Positions 1 to 11,765 of a stretch of 64,000 bases of DNA are shown here, piece after piece. A model generated the notes under the pieces. That model worked only from the letters and a program-made list of their open reading frames with translations, was not told the DNA's origin and did no database searches. The DNA is from Dipteris shenzhenensis. Taxonomy: Eukaryota; Polypodiophyta; Polypodiopsida; Gleicheniales. The position numbers and the translations under genes were made by a program. The stretch is taken from assembly GCA_047967505.1 (NCBI GenBank), contig CM106539.1. One strand, 5' to 3'. Numbering within the stretch: position 1 is the first letter of the stretch; every line of letters begins with the position of its first letter.

Positions 1-165
1 GCAAGAAAAGAAATGCATAAAATGCATAGGTTAAATAAAAGAAATGTATCGGTTAGTTTATGTTAAATAAAAGAAATGCATATGTGAAGTATGTTAAATA
101 AAAGATATCCATAGGCTAAATAAGAGAAATAAGTTAAATAAAAGACATGCATAGGCTAAATACTT
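1..165. repeat. AT-rich minisatellite
   Basis: Degenerate tandem copies of a unit resembling TTAAATAAAAGAAATGCATAGG fill this stretch; shorter relatives recur near 395-530. No coding potential is visible. The unit length varies, so this is a decayed minisatellite rather than a clean satellite. Confidence 0.7.
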
Positions 166-1118
166 GATCGATATTACTTCACTTGTGTGAGTTTATTCAT
201 GTTAGCTTAGTTATGATGAGTTAGATATTTTTATGCTAGAGTATGCTTACCTTGATCAAGGTCCAATTAATGTAAAATTTTAATTTGCAAACTGAATTAG
301 TTGACGAGCACGAGATTTTTCTCCACATTAAAAAAAATTGTCGCCTTTGGAATCATGCTCATTAGAGCATTAGATCACAAGCATAGGTTAGGTAAAAGGA
401 GTCATAAAAGAAATGCATAGGTGGAATAGGTTAGATAGGTTAAACCTAGTTTGAAAAGGTTAGATAGGTCACATTTTAAAAAAAATAAAGAAATACAAAA
501 GGTTAAAATAATGAAATGCATGGGTAAAAAATTAAAGAACCCTAGTTACCCTACCTCCTTCTCCTTCGAGCTTTGCCCTATCATCGCAGCTATCCCAAAT
601 TTGCAATCAAGTGCCCGCCTTGTCCTCACCTTAATCTTTTTATGGTCGCAAATTCGCAATCAAGTGCCCACCTTATCCTCCCCTCATTCTTCTTTTGCCT
701 TGTCCTCACCGCAATCTGCTCACATGCCCTCAATCTGCGTGTCCTCAGTCACCCGTGCAGTGTGCCCTCAATCTGTTGCTTGCAGTCGCAGCTCGCGCTC
801 AGCCTTGCTCCATGAGTCCATCAGTGTTTGTGCCCTTCAGTGAGTCTCCAGAGTTTTGACTTTACTAGGTCTCCATAGCTCCGTTCGTGCCACTTTGTGG
901 CACTGTAATCGGTTGCTAGTGGACTATCCAAGAGACCAAACTCTCGACTCTCCAAAGTCTAGAGTCTAGACTCTAGAGTTCCATTCCTGGCATTGAAGGC
1001 TCAACTGAAGGCTCCGTTCATCGATCTCCATGCGGCATGAAGGAAGCAAGCTTAACTAAAGCCTTGAAGCTTGGGGTACACGAACCCTACATGCTGCAAA
1101 AGGTTAGGCACATACGAA
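166..1118. other. Non-coding stretch, no gene seen
   Basis: Only short open frames without recognisable domains are present. From about 540 to 1030 the sequence is pyrimidine-rich with recurring GTCCTCACC-like words. A perfect 20 bp palindrome (TCTAGAGTCT followed by its reverse complement) lies at 958-977. I see no promoter or RNA gene that I can defend. Confidence 0.5.
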
Positions 1119-1228
1119 TCTATGTGTGTTTTTGTGTGTGTGTGTGCGCGCGCATGTGTGTGTGTTTTTTTTCTAGCATGTTCAAAGTCTCTCTCTCTCT
1201 CTCTCTCTCCCCCCCCTCTCTCTCTCTT
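1119..1228. repeat. GT/GC then CT microsatellite
   Basis: A GT-rich run with a GCGCGC core (about 1122-1170) is followed by a CT/C run (about 1186-1227). Open frames here on both strands are artefacts of the simple repeat. The same order of motifs, GT or CA next to CT or GA, recurs near 36030, 38291 and 38836. Confidence 0.85.
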
Positions 1229-1499
1229 ACCCACTAAAATTTTAAAAAATTACAAACAATACCCATGTGTCGAAAGGAGATGACTTGGAAGAAGCTTGAA
1301 ATGAGGGGGAAGGCTTGATTTGTTTGAAATAAATAGAAGAAAGCGAATGAGGGAAAGGCATTGTTTGAAATGAGGGGGAAGGGCTTGATTTGGTTGCAAT
1401 ATAGATTTTGAAAGTTAAAATGATAATTTGAAACTACTAAATAATTCAAAATTTGAAATCTAGCTTTTCCTGCCATTGTTTCCTTTTGAATTTTGGATA

Positions 1500-2900
1500 T
1501 ATAGAGTGGCACTAGTGCCATTCTCTCCAATATCAAATTCAAATTCAAATTCATATTGATATTTTGAATTTCAAATTGTATTTCAAATACATAAATTGTG
1601 TTTGAGATTGTATTTCAAAACCTAAATTCTGGTTTTCAAAATTTAATTTCAAGTTAAACTTCAATCTCAATTTTGATTTTTATGATTGAATGGCAAATTT
1701 AGAAATTGAAATTCAAATTTTAAATGGAGAATAGCACTAGTGCCATTCTCCAAGACCCTCTAAGAAGTCCTTGAGAGTGGCACTAGTGCCAATCTCGCTT
1801 GAGATAAATAAATTTTAAAATTTGGAAATTTCTAGTTATAAAATGAAAGACTTGGAACAATAATCAAGATTTATGTGTAAGATTTGGTACATTAGAAAAA
1901 TTTCTAAAGATTGGCAAAAATGTGAATGCTTAAAGTAAAATATTTATGTCAATCAAATGTACATTGGCGCTAGTGCCATGCTACACTAAAAGGGTAAATT
2001 CAACTTTGAAATGTATACGGTAGATTAGGGAAAATTCATCTCAATATAATTACTGCACATAGGAGACCTACAATGAATGTGAAATTCTACTATAAAATTC
2101 TAATGGCATTTGATCAATCTACTAGGCATAATATAGGGAAAAATTGTGAAATTCAGCTTTCAAGTGCCATTCTCCCAGTGCTGTATTGCACAAAATGTGA
2201 ATTTAACTTTAAAATACCATTCTTCTATGTTCCACCATTAGAGAATGGTAGTGGTACCATTCTCTAAAACACCATTCTTCTAGTCCCATCTGATCAATGT
2301 ACAGGGTAGATTATGGGAAGAAATTCAACTTTGAGTATGTCATTCTCCAACCTTGTGTCAATCTCCATGTGAGTTTATGGAGATTGTGGCCTTAAATTTC
2401 TTCTTAGACTCTCCTATGTAGTGATCATATGGCACAAATGCCAATCTACATGTGAGTTTGTGGAGATTGCCACTAGTGGAGAATGGTAATGGTGCCAATC
2501 TCATGCTAAAACCTGGAAAATAGCATTGTGAACCCTAAACTTACATGTAGATTAACACCTATGCGATTCTCCTAGTGCCAATATGATCATTGGAATGCCA
2601 CTACCCTATTGTCATGTTATCACTACACATTGGTGGACTTGCAAGAAATGTGAAATTTATCTTTTGAATTCCATTCTCTTAGTGATATCTGATCAATATA
2701 TAGGGTAGAATGTAGCCAAAAATGTAAAAGTCAGCTTTCAAATGCCATTCTTCCACTACTAAGTGGCACAAAATGTATAGGGTAGATTATGGCAAGATAC
2801 TCATTTTTCAGATGCCAATCTCCAAGTATAGAGTAACTTCATCTTTGAAATGTATACGGCAGATTAGGGAAATTCAACTTTCCTCCTATGTAGTGATCAT
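1500..2900. repeat. Palindrome-core repeat cluster, left copy
   Basis: The stretch is built from diverged units that share the palindromic core GGCACTAGTGCC, often flanked by GAGAAT on the left and ATTCTC on the right, so that about 24 bp read the same on both strands. Clear cores lie at 1508-1519, 1733-1744 and 1779-1790, with decayed ones near 1966, 2241 and 2460. Other recurring words are a TAGTGATCATATGGC-type string and a CTGATCAATGTACAGGGTAG-type string. There is no coding capacity. A second cluster of the same family lies at 7530-8690 in inverted orientation. Confidence 0.75.
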
Positions 2901-2905
2901 AGCCT

Positions 2906-3257
2906 TGTGAAGAGAGTGGGAGAGAAGGAAGGATCTCACTTGCAGCTTTCTCACATACACAACGGGGGAATATACACAAAGGTGGAGGCTGAAAATAGTT
3001 TTCCTCTTCTTAGTTGTGAAAGCCAAAAGAACTCTTAGTACAAAAGAATAGGTGAACCCTATATGTGGGTTTCAAACTAAACTCAACTAACTAAGGTGGC
3101 ATACTAACTAAGCCACTAACTAGAGTAAATAAAGATAGCTGTCATCCAGCTATTATTCATGGGCGGTGTACCAACCGCATCTGCAGCTAACAAGTCAATG
3201 ACATAAATGCATAATAGTCACCCTGGCATATCACGAGTGGAGCTCGATATCTCAACA
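2906..3257 (-). mobile_element. Ty1/copia LTR (3' LTR of minus-strand element)
   Basis: Read on the minus strand this 352 bp LTR starts TGTTGAGATATC and ends CTCTTCACA, the TG...CA ends typical of LTRs. Immediately inside it (3258-3275) lies a GA-rich stretch on the minus strand, the expected polypurine tract, and then the copia reverse transcriptase/RNase H remnant, so this is the 3' LTR. The LTR at 8697-9044 is the same sequence in opposite orientation, differing by about 23 changes by eye (roughly 93 % identity). The 5 bp outside the LTR are AGCCT. Confidence 0.9.
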
Positions 3258-3275
3258 CTCCCCCTCGAGCTCAAT
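3258..3275 (-). other. Polypurine tract of the copia element
   Basis: On the minus strand the bases directly before the LTR read GAGCTCGAGGGGGAG, a purine-rich primer site for plus-strand DNA synthesis. It fixes the orientation and marks the neighbouring LTR as the 3' one. Confidence 0.75.
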
Positions 3276-6200
3276 CCCAATTCCTACACACCAAGCAAGT
3301 CTTTGAACTTGCGCAGCTTCTCTACATCCAATGCCTTCGTGAATATGTCAGCTACCTAATCCTCTGTGCTGACATAAACTAGATCAATAAAACCTACTAG
3401 AACCTTCTCCCACACATAGTGATAATGCACCTCAATGTGCTTTGTTCTAGCATGATAGATTGGGTTATTTTCCAAGTGTATACTGCTCATTTTGTCACAA
3501 TAAATGACAACTGGCCCATTTGTAGACTGATGCATATCATAAAGTAGCTTATGCAACCAAGCTACCTCACATGCACCTCAATGTGATTTGTTCTAGCATG
3601 ATAGATTAGGTTATTTGCCAAGTGTATACTGCTCATTTTGTCATGATAAATGACAACTGGCCCATCTGTAGACTGATGCATATCATAAAGTAGCTTATAC
3701 AACCAAGCTACCTCACATGCAGCCATTGCTGCACTCCTGTACTCAACCTCTGTGCTCGACAAGGCAATTGTAGGCTGTTTCTTGCCGTTTCTTGCTGCTC
3801 CAAGTGACTCCACTTGTAGATCGTCTATCAGAAATACTACCAGCCCAATCAGCAGTCTATCCATGCAACTATATTTGAACCCCAGTCTCATAAAATAGTC
3901 CATACTACAATGTGGACGTCACATACCTCAGTATGCATCTAAATACGGTTTCCTTGGAGCCTGCATAAACTGACTTACTAACCCAATAGCATAGCTCAAA
4001 TCTGGCCTGGTAATAATCATGTAAATCAAACTTCCTACTATGTGTCTGTACATAGTAGGGTCTTTCAGAAGCTCACCTGCATCTACGCTCAACTTCACAT
4101 TCTGCTCCAAAGGAGCTGAAATAGGCTTACAACCTATTATCCCATATTTGGACAACATGTCCAATCCATACAGCCTCTGTAAGATCCATATCCCACTTGT
4201 GGATCTAATCACCTCAATGCCCAAGAAGTAATGCAACTCTCCCAAATCCTTCATCTCAAACTTCTGCTTCAATAGCATTTTCACATGAAGGATATCTTCA
4301 TCACTATCACTTGTGATGATCAAATCATCAACATAAATGACAAGCATCATAATGCCTTTCTCTATTTTTCTCACATAAAGTGAGAAATCTGCCTTGGAAA
4401 TTTGAAAGTCAATAGTGACAAGATAATGTCCTATCTTGTCATACCATGCTCTGGGTGCTTGCTTCAAGCCATACAAGGCTTTCTTCAACCTACAAACAAA
4501 CTTAGGATGAACATCATGAACATAACCTGGTGGCTACTCCATATAGACCTCTTCTTGCAAATCACCATGCAAGAAAGCATTCTTTACATCCATCACCATC
4601 CCTTTGATGTAGCCATAGCAATGACTGCTCTTATGGTTGCCATCCTTGCAATCAGACTGAATGTTTCTTCATAATCAATGCCATATGTCTGTGCATATAC
4701 CACTTGACAACTAATCTTGCCTTGTATTTGTTCACAGAACCATCTGCATTGTGCTTCACCTTATAAACCCACTTGCAACCAATTGCATTCTTGTCTTTAG
4801 GCAAAGGCACCAATTCCCATGTAGCATTTGTTCCAAGGCATCCATTTCTTCATCCATGGCTTTCTCCCATTTTTCTTTTCCCATGGCTTGCTCAAAAGAA
4901 GTGGGTTCTGGTTCATGTCTCACTTTGACCATATAGGCATAGTGAATGGCTGTAAATCCATCATATTTCAGTCTATCCACAGGATACCTAGCTTTGGTAG
5001 ACTGCACAAAATAGGCTCACTACCAGGTGCTCTCAAAACATCCCTTGTCTTCCTTACTCTAGGTATAACAACAGAAGGAATACCCAACTCATCATCAAGG
5101 CTCTGTTCTGAGCCATTGGATTCCCCATCCACATAAGAGTGACCTATATTCACATCAACCATGGGCTGATCTACTTTCTCTTTTCCTTTTCGTGATACTT
5201 GCATACCACTATCTGCATTGCTTTGAGGAGATCCTCCTCATCTCAATCTGCCTGTCCATGGCGAAGTATGTGAACCACTGCTAGAGGACACTATAGGTCC
5301 ATTAATATTTTGTGATTGCTGTTGTGAATTCTGTGTAGCATTACCATTTTGTGCATCTACATCATCAATCACATTTACTGGTTTATACTAGTTGCTCATC
5401 TCATAAAAAACATCTCTGCTCACTGTAAACTTACAAGTAGAACGGTTATAGCATCTATACCTTTTCTACTACAGAGAATAACCAATAAAGACACACTTCT
5501 CAGCTTTTGGATCCAACTTGAACATAGGCAATGCAACCAAAAACTTTCAAATGAGAAATATTTGGTTTCCTACCAATATACATCTCCTTTGGTGTCATGC
5601 CATGTATTGCTACAGTGGGAGTCCTGTTCATTATGTAGACTACTGTAGCAACTGCTTCAGCCCAATAATAATCTGGAAGGTCCTTTTTGTTGAGCATGGC
5701 ATGAGATACCTCTCCAATATGCCTGTTTTTCCTTTCTGGAAGTCCATTTTGTTGTGGGGTATGACTGCATGAATATTGCTGCTTTATGCCATGCTCCTGC
5801 AGGAAACTTGCAAACTCATTTGAGAGGTACTCTCCCCCTCCATCTGACCTTAGGCATTTTATTTGAGGCCTATTTCTTTTTCAACCATAGCTTTAAAAGC
5901 TTTGAAATGCCCAAACACTTCACTTTTCTTTTTCATAAAATACACCCAAACTTTTCTACAGTAGTCATCAATAAAAGTGACAAAATAATGACAGCCTCTA
6001 ATAGATACAGCTTTAGTAGTCCACACATCAGAGTGGATTAATTCCAATGGCCTCTTACTCTCTTGAACATGTCTAGGAAATGGTTTCCTTGCCTGTTTTT
6101 CAAATTGACAGGCTTCACATACCTAATGCATTTCTGCAACCTTGAACTTAGGCAATCCTGCAATAATATTTTGGGCCTGCATTAATTTAAGTCACTGTAC

Positions 6201-6350
6201 ATTAACATGACCAATGTGTTTATGCCAGATATCAATATTTATAACTACACCGGTCCCATGTGCAAACATTGCTACACTCAATTCAGGCATGTCCACATCC
6301 AATGTAAACATCCTGCCCTTCTTCTTCCCTTCACAAGTGCACCCTTAAAA
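3276..6350 (-). pseudogene. Ty1/copia pol remnant: integrase, RT, RNase H
   Basis: On the minus strand, from 6350 down to 3300, pieces of a copia polyprotein appear in normal order. They are the pre-integrase region (WHKHIGH, about 6215), the integrase core (LIHSDVW, FVTFIDDYCRK, 5860-6047), the later integrase part (NRTPTVAIHGMTPKEM, 5500-5697), a linker ([16 protein letters not shown], 4756-5007), the reverse transcriptase ([15 protein letters not shown], catalytic YVDDLIIT, 3928-4488) and RNase H (LSSTEVEY, about 3760) ending in VADIFTKAL-like sequence near 3330. Stops and frameshifts separate them, so the element cannot encode its own transposition. Gag and protease are absent here but are found on the other strand at 9499-10745. 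Confidence 0.92.
3428..3719 (-). repeat. 146 bp tandem duplication in copia RNase H
   Basis: The segment 3428-3573 is repeated directly at 3574-3719 with a handful of substitutions. Both copies encode the same RNase H stretch (LLYDMHQST, then VIY and a SSIHL motif). An intact copia RNase H has one copy, so the duplication arose after or during decay of the element. Confidence 0.88.
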
Positions 6351-7520
6351 TGTTGTGTTTTAGTTTGGTGAGTCAAATATGCAAGTTGGTAGGAATATTG
6401 AATGGATGCTATTCTAAATAACATTGCATACATGATGAAACAACATTTGCAAGGCAATAAAATGTGCAGTATCAACTAAAAAAGTGGCTCCATAGCTCCA
6501 ACATCATGCAGCTCATTGATATAATCACTACCAAAAGAGGGAATGAATCCAAACCTCAGCAGCCTCTAGGATGGCAATCAAATAGGCTAGCTAGTTGAAC
6601 AATATTGTATTTCCAAGGTAAGACAATGTTGAGTATTTGCCAATAAGCTAGTTCCACGACTTTGATATCATTCAATGTTGCACACATTCGAGCATACAAC
6701 ACTAAATTAAAAAAGTAAGCACAAGCTAGCTAATAACTATCTATTGATAGAGTTGAGAAATAGAGGTCATGAAGTTGATAACTTGAGCCTTGTGTCATGT
6801 AATAGGCATGATAAAACAATGTAAAATAATGTGAATATGCACTAGTAAGCAAGTTGCATGGCTCAACTATGATTCAATAAAGGGGATCACAATCTAAAAG
6901 TGTATATAGCATGTGCAAGAAAGCATGAATATAACATCTCTCTATATTTGATACATGTATTTATATATTTGTTCATCAACATTCCATTGGAATTCTTTTC
7001 CTAGAAAAAATTAATTCTTGAAAAAATAACCAAACAAACAGCTTCCAAAAGGAGTTGTTGTGATGAAAATGCAGAAGACAAACAGGTTGCCAGCTATAAG
7101 AAAAACCACTTGTTTTTGGATCTCGTGGCTCACTGCCTAAAGAGAATCCAAAGCAAGATCTAGCAACCAAGATACTGGTCTATACATCTAGCAAATACCC
7201 ACAAAAAGGGTGTAGAAAACTCTTGTCACTCATGTCTAGTGGAAACACTCTCGCCTTTCACCAATCACTCTCAACCTTGGAGTACCTCGCTCCCAAATGG
7301 TGTGCAAAGTTCAAATGATATCCTAGCACATGGCTACTAGAGTAGCCATCGCAGAAATCAGCTGGCCTCCCATCACCCAACTGCATCGAGCTATCTAGAT
7401 GTTTCAGGAAATGATTCTAGAAATTGTCTCCCACATACCATCCTCTAGAAGAGATGGTGGGCATGAGGGGGAGGTCTGAACTACGTCATGAATATCAATC
7501 TGGGAAACTATTGTCTGACA
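6351..7520. other. Non-coding stretch, no gene seen
   Basis: AT-rich sequence between the copia pol remnant and the second palindrome-core cluster. No open frame here resembles a known family, and I found no LTR, tRNA or tandem repeat. If the inversion proposed for the copia element is right, this is former flanking DNA that now lies in reversed orientation. Confidence 0.45.
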
Positions 7521-7529
7521 TAATGGAAC

Positions 7530-8690
7530 CATTTCCATGTGAGTTTATTTTGAATGGTACCATCTCAAATTTACTAAAGTCTCCCATATGTAAATGTCTC
7601 TCCTATGCAGTTATCATATGGCATTGGGAGAATCGGGTTATGGAGAATGGCACTGGTCCCATTCTCCACAAACTCACATGGATATAGTTCCATTCAAGAC
7701 AAGCTCACATTGAGATTGGCACCGGTGCCATTCTCTACTAACTGACATTGTGTCAAACAATCACCATGTGAAAGTTGGTTGTTAAATCTAACAGATCCTA
7801 GAGAATGGCAGTAGTGCCATTGTCCAAGCTACAAGACCACAAGTTGCATATGATCTCTACTTATAAGAGACCAAGGATAAAAGTCCAAGACCACAATCTC
7901 CACAAACTCACATGGAGATTGACACAAGGCTGGAGACTAGCATATTCAATGTTGAATCTTCCAATAATCTACCCTATACATTGATCAGATGGACTAGAAG
8001 AATGGTATTTCAGAGCTGAATTTTAGCTTTTGTGCAATTATAAAGCACTAGGAGAATGGCATTTCAAAGTTGAATTTCACATTTTTTGATATATTCTGCC
8101 CTATAGATTGATCAGATGTCTCTAGGAGAATGGAATTTTAAAGCTAAATTTCACATTCTTTGTAAGTCTCTTGTGTGCAGAGATCACATAACAATACGGG
8201 AGTGTCCAATGATCATATTGTCCATAGGAGAATGGAACAAGTGCCAATGCACATATGAGTTTAGGGTTCTCATCACCATTTTCTAGGGCCCAATAAGAGA
8301 TTGGCACCACTACCATTCTCCACTGGTAGAAATGTTTACCCTAATATTCTAGGAGGGGTATTCCAGTGATCATAGGAGATTGGCACTAGGTGCCGATCTA
8401 CATGTGAGTTTAGGGTTCTCAGTGCCATTTTCTAGGTCCCTACATGAGATTGGCATCAGTGCCATTCAACACTGGTGGCAATCAGCACAAACTCACATGT
8501 AGATTGGCATTCCAGTGATTTTATAGGCAGTAGGATAATGGCACAAGTGCCAATGCACATGTAAGTTTAGGATTCTTAGTGCCATTTTTTAGGTCTTAGT
8601 ATGATATTGGCACACTTCCATTCTCCACTGGTGGCATTCTCCACAAGTCACATGGAGATTGACACAAAGCCATATGATCACTACACAGGA
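7530..8690. repeat. Palindrome-core repeat cluster, right copy
   Basis: Same family as 1500-2900. Core variants GGCACYRGTGCC with GAGAAT/GAGATT flanks occur near 7650, 7705, 7803, 8375, 8450 and 8540. The stretch 7884-8010 is close to the reverse complement of 2270-2390 over about 125 bp, which shows that the two clusters are inverted relative to each other. No coding capacity. Confidence 0.75.
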
Positions 8691-8696
8691 GAGACT

Positions 8697-9044
8697 TGTT
8701 GAGATATCGAGCTCCACTCGTGATATGCCAGGGTGACCGTTGTGCATTTATGTCACCTTGTTAACTGTAGATGCGGTTGGTACACCGCCCATGAATAATA
8801 GTTAGATGACAGCTATCTTTATGTACTCTAGTTAGTGACTCAGTTAGTATACCACCTTAGTTAGCTGAGTTTGGCTTGAGACCCACATATAGGGTTCACC
8901 TATTCTTTTGTACTGAGTTGTTTTGGCTTTTACAACTAAGAAGAGGAAAACTGTTTTCAGCCTCCACCTTTGTGTATATTCCCCCATTGTGTATGTGAGA
9001 AAGCTGCAAGTGAGACTCCTTCCTTCTCTCCCACTCTCTTCACA
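8697..9044 (+). mobile_element. Ty1/copia LTR (5' LTR of plus-strand half)
   Basis: A 348 bp LTR starts TGTTGAGATATC and ends CTCTTCACA on the plus strand. It is followed at once by a primer-binding site and then by gag, so it is a 5' LTR. It matches the LTR at 2906-3257 in inverted orientation at about 93 % by eye. The 5 bp outside it read AGACT, whose reverse complement AGTCT differs by one base from the AGCCT beside the other LTR. Confidence 0.9.
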
Positions 9045-9055
9045 TGGTTCAGAGC
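9045..9055 (+). other. Primer-binding site, initiator Met tRNA type
   Basis: TGGTTCAGAGC directly abuts the LTR. It equals the common plant copia primer site TGGTATCAGAGC, complementary to the 3' end of initiator methionine tRNA, with one A missing. It would prime minus-strand DNA synthesis. Confidence 0.8.
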
Positions 9056-9498
9056 TCAGTTTGTGGTAAGGAGCTCAAGAAAGCAAACCAAATTCGTGGT
9101 GTCCTAGTAAGAGGAAAGTGCAAGGATGCACTGTCTCAGATTGGGATGCCCTTCGCGGTGTGGCGAGAGGGTAGTATATGCCCTGTTTTTTAATTGGAGG
9201 CCATTTCGAGGCCCGTATTGGTGGCGGAAGTTTTCCGCAGGCACTCAGGAAAGTGCCATGTTTTTGCTGTGTGACCACTGTTCTGTAGGTCGGTGAAAAG
9301 TTATCATAGAAATTACATCGTATTCCTGTGCACAGAGATATTGGGAGTGACATAATCATTCTTATTGCTTGTTGATGCATAATCGTCACTAGGAAGTGAC
9401 TATATGGTCAAATACCACTCTCATCAGTTTTGTAGATTTGCCCTTGTGACGCAGAAGTTTTGTTTTTTTGCAGTGATAGAATATTTTGCAGTGTTCTT

Positions 9499-10745
9499 TA
9501 ATGGCATATGATGCTCTTTCATAGATTGTCACTGAAAAGCTTGACAAGAACAACTTCCAAGCATGGAAGTTTAGAATGACGAATTTCCTTAAGGGAAAAG
9601 GCTATTGGGAGTTCATTACTAGAGCTGAACAAGAACCAGTTATTCCTAATGTTCCCAATCAATAGGAGTTGCAGGCATTTAAAGGCTGGCATGAGAGAGC
9701 TAGAAAAGTTATGTACGGGTTGTCTATCAGTATTTCAGATTCTATGATTGTGCATATTCAGGATGCAAGCACGCCAAAGGAGGCATGGGATACTTTGACA
9801 AAAATGTATAGCACAAATACACAAGCCAGGAAAATGCAGCTCAAGTAGGAGTTGCATAATGTGCATAGAGAAAATATGAGCATCAATGACTACTACATGA
9901 AGGTGAAGAAGATTGCAGATGCACTTACTTCTATTGGGTCACCAATGGAAGATGATGATTTAGTTTCTGTGACCTTGAATGGTCTAGGAAAGGATTATGC
10001 ACAATTCTAGACATCCATTGCCATCTGTGAGAATTTTTCTGATTTTGAGGAGTTGATTGCTCTTTTAATTTCTGAAGAGCAGAGAAATGGTGGTGCATCT
10101 TCTTCAGGAGAAACTTCAAAAGAAGCTGTCTTCTACTCAAATGCTAGAAGAGGTAGAGGCAGAGGTAGAGCAGGCCGATTTGGAGGCCATGGCAAAAATC
10201 AGAATATGTAGCAAATTCAAGAAAACTAGTCCTATGGAGGAGGACATGGTAACTTTAGAGGCAGGGGGAGCCAAAGAGGTCGTGGTGGATGGCAGAGAGG
10301 CCAAAATGCAAACAACAATGTTGAATACTACTATTGTGGTAAAATGGATTATATGGTTAAAGACTGCTATAAAAAGCAGAATGACATCATGACTAGAAAA
10401 TTACAGCAAGGCAATTATGCATCCTCTAGTAGACAGGGTGATGACAGAAATGAGCATCTGTTTATGGTGCAACACATGACCAATTCTGTGACAAGTGCAG
10501 AAGAAAGCAATGATGTGTGGTATGTTGACTCAGGTGCATCAAACCACATGACAAGTCATGCAGAATGGATGCAGGATGCAAGGAAAATGGAAAGACCAAG
10601 ATTTGTGGAGACTGGTGATGATACTGCACATCCTATTGTGCAGATTGGTAAAATTCCTTTGTCTATGCAGGATGAAAAAAGAAATACCTGTTTGAATCCC
10701 TACCGAAGATATTCAAGCATTACAAGGATGATTTACAATGCATTC
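9499..10745 (+). pseudogene. Ty1/copia gag and protease remnant
   Basis: The frame beginning near 9530 reads KLDKNNFQAWKFRM and continues through a UBN2-type gag (AWDTLTKMY, NDYYMKVKKIADAL) into an RG/GGR-rich stretch. A zinc knuckle follows near 10335, with lost ligands: only CGKMDYMVKDC is left, Tyr replacing the His. The protease starts near 10515 with the catalytic WYVDSGASNHMTS. In-frame stops interrupt gag at about 9663, 9847, 10008 and 10208, and homology stops after IPLSMQDE near 10680. Integrase and RT do not follow; the matching pol half lies on the other strand at 3276-6350. Confidence 0.92.
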
Positions 10746-11765
10746 TAATCCTTACACTAAGGTTTAATGGTGACTCAATATACCTACATTATTAAGTAGG
10801 TTCTATGAGCTTCTATCAAAGGGTTCTCTCATAAGTTGTTATGCGATATGCTACCAATAGAGGAGATTCAGTTGCTTGGAAATTCTCTAGTAAACCTATA
10901 GACTAGCATGGTTGAGAGTGTGAGATCCTTTATGACTTTGTTTCTATATACTTTTGATGATGGGGTAGCTAAGAGTTCTCTTTCGACCATGGGGTAGCTA
11001 AAAGCAGTCTTTGCTATGGATCTAAGACCATAGGAGGAGCCTGAAGCAAACTACAACCTATGTAGATCTATCTTGTGCATCTATGAGATAAATAGTTCTC
11101 TATCACACATTTTTTATTCAAGTTTGATTAAGAAAATTATGAAAAAACAGAATGTCTTTCGGAACTTCCTTTGGAATTTTCGTTGGATTTTATTTCATAG
11201 GGACTATTAGCTCATTGGGAGTATATAGATAGACTAGATGAGAGCCATTTTGGGATGGGAACAATATAGGAATTTATTCCTTAAAGAATGATTGTGTGAA
11301 AATAAGGGAATGCATTTTCAAACTTGAAGGCATGACAATAAGACGGGTCTTCTCTAGGCTCACTAACATATTATACATGTGGATGAATGGACATAGCATC
11401 ACTAATGCTTTAAGAGATTATGATGTAGATTCTTGGAATTTTTGGTACTACTTACTCTTATACACTTTGGGGTTTTATTATGTTGATTAGTGGACATATT
11501 ATTTTGGCGAGGCACCTTGAAACTTTAGGGAACTTCCTATTTATTGATGCCCTTGGATTACTGGTGGTTGGTCTATACTTTGGGGATCTTTGCAGGCTCA
11601 TCCAATGTGAGTGCACATGGACTCGATTTATATTAAACTTTAGAATCTTATTTTCTATAATTAGGAAAATTTTATTTGACTTATGAATGTTTGAGCAGTA
11701 GTATTTAATCCCCTTTAGTTTCTTGGAAAAGGCTTTTGGATTTGGGACCTCCTGTGGAACAATCA
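10746..11765. other. Non-coding stretch, no gene seen
   Basis: Unique-looking AT-rich sequence. The longest frames (about 65-100 residues) show no family resemblance and I treat them as chance. If the neighbouring copia half was moved by inversion, 10745 is the approximate right breakpoint. Confidence 0.4.
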
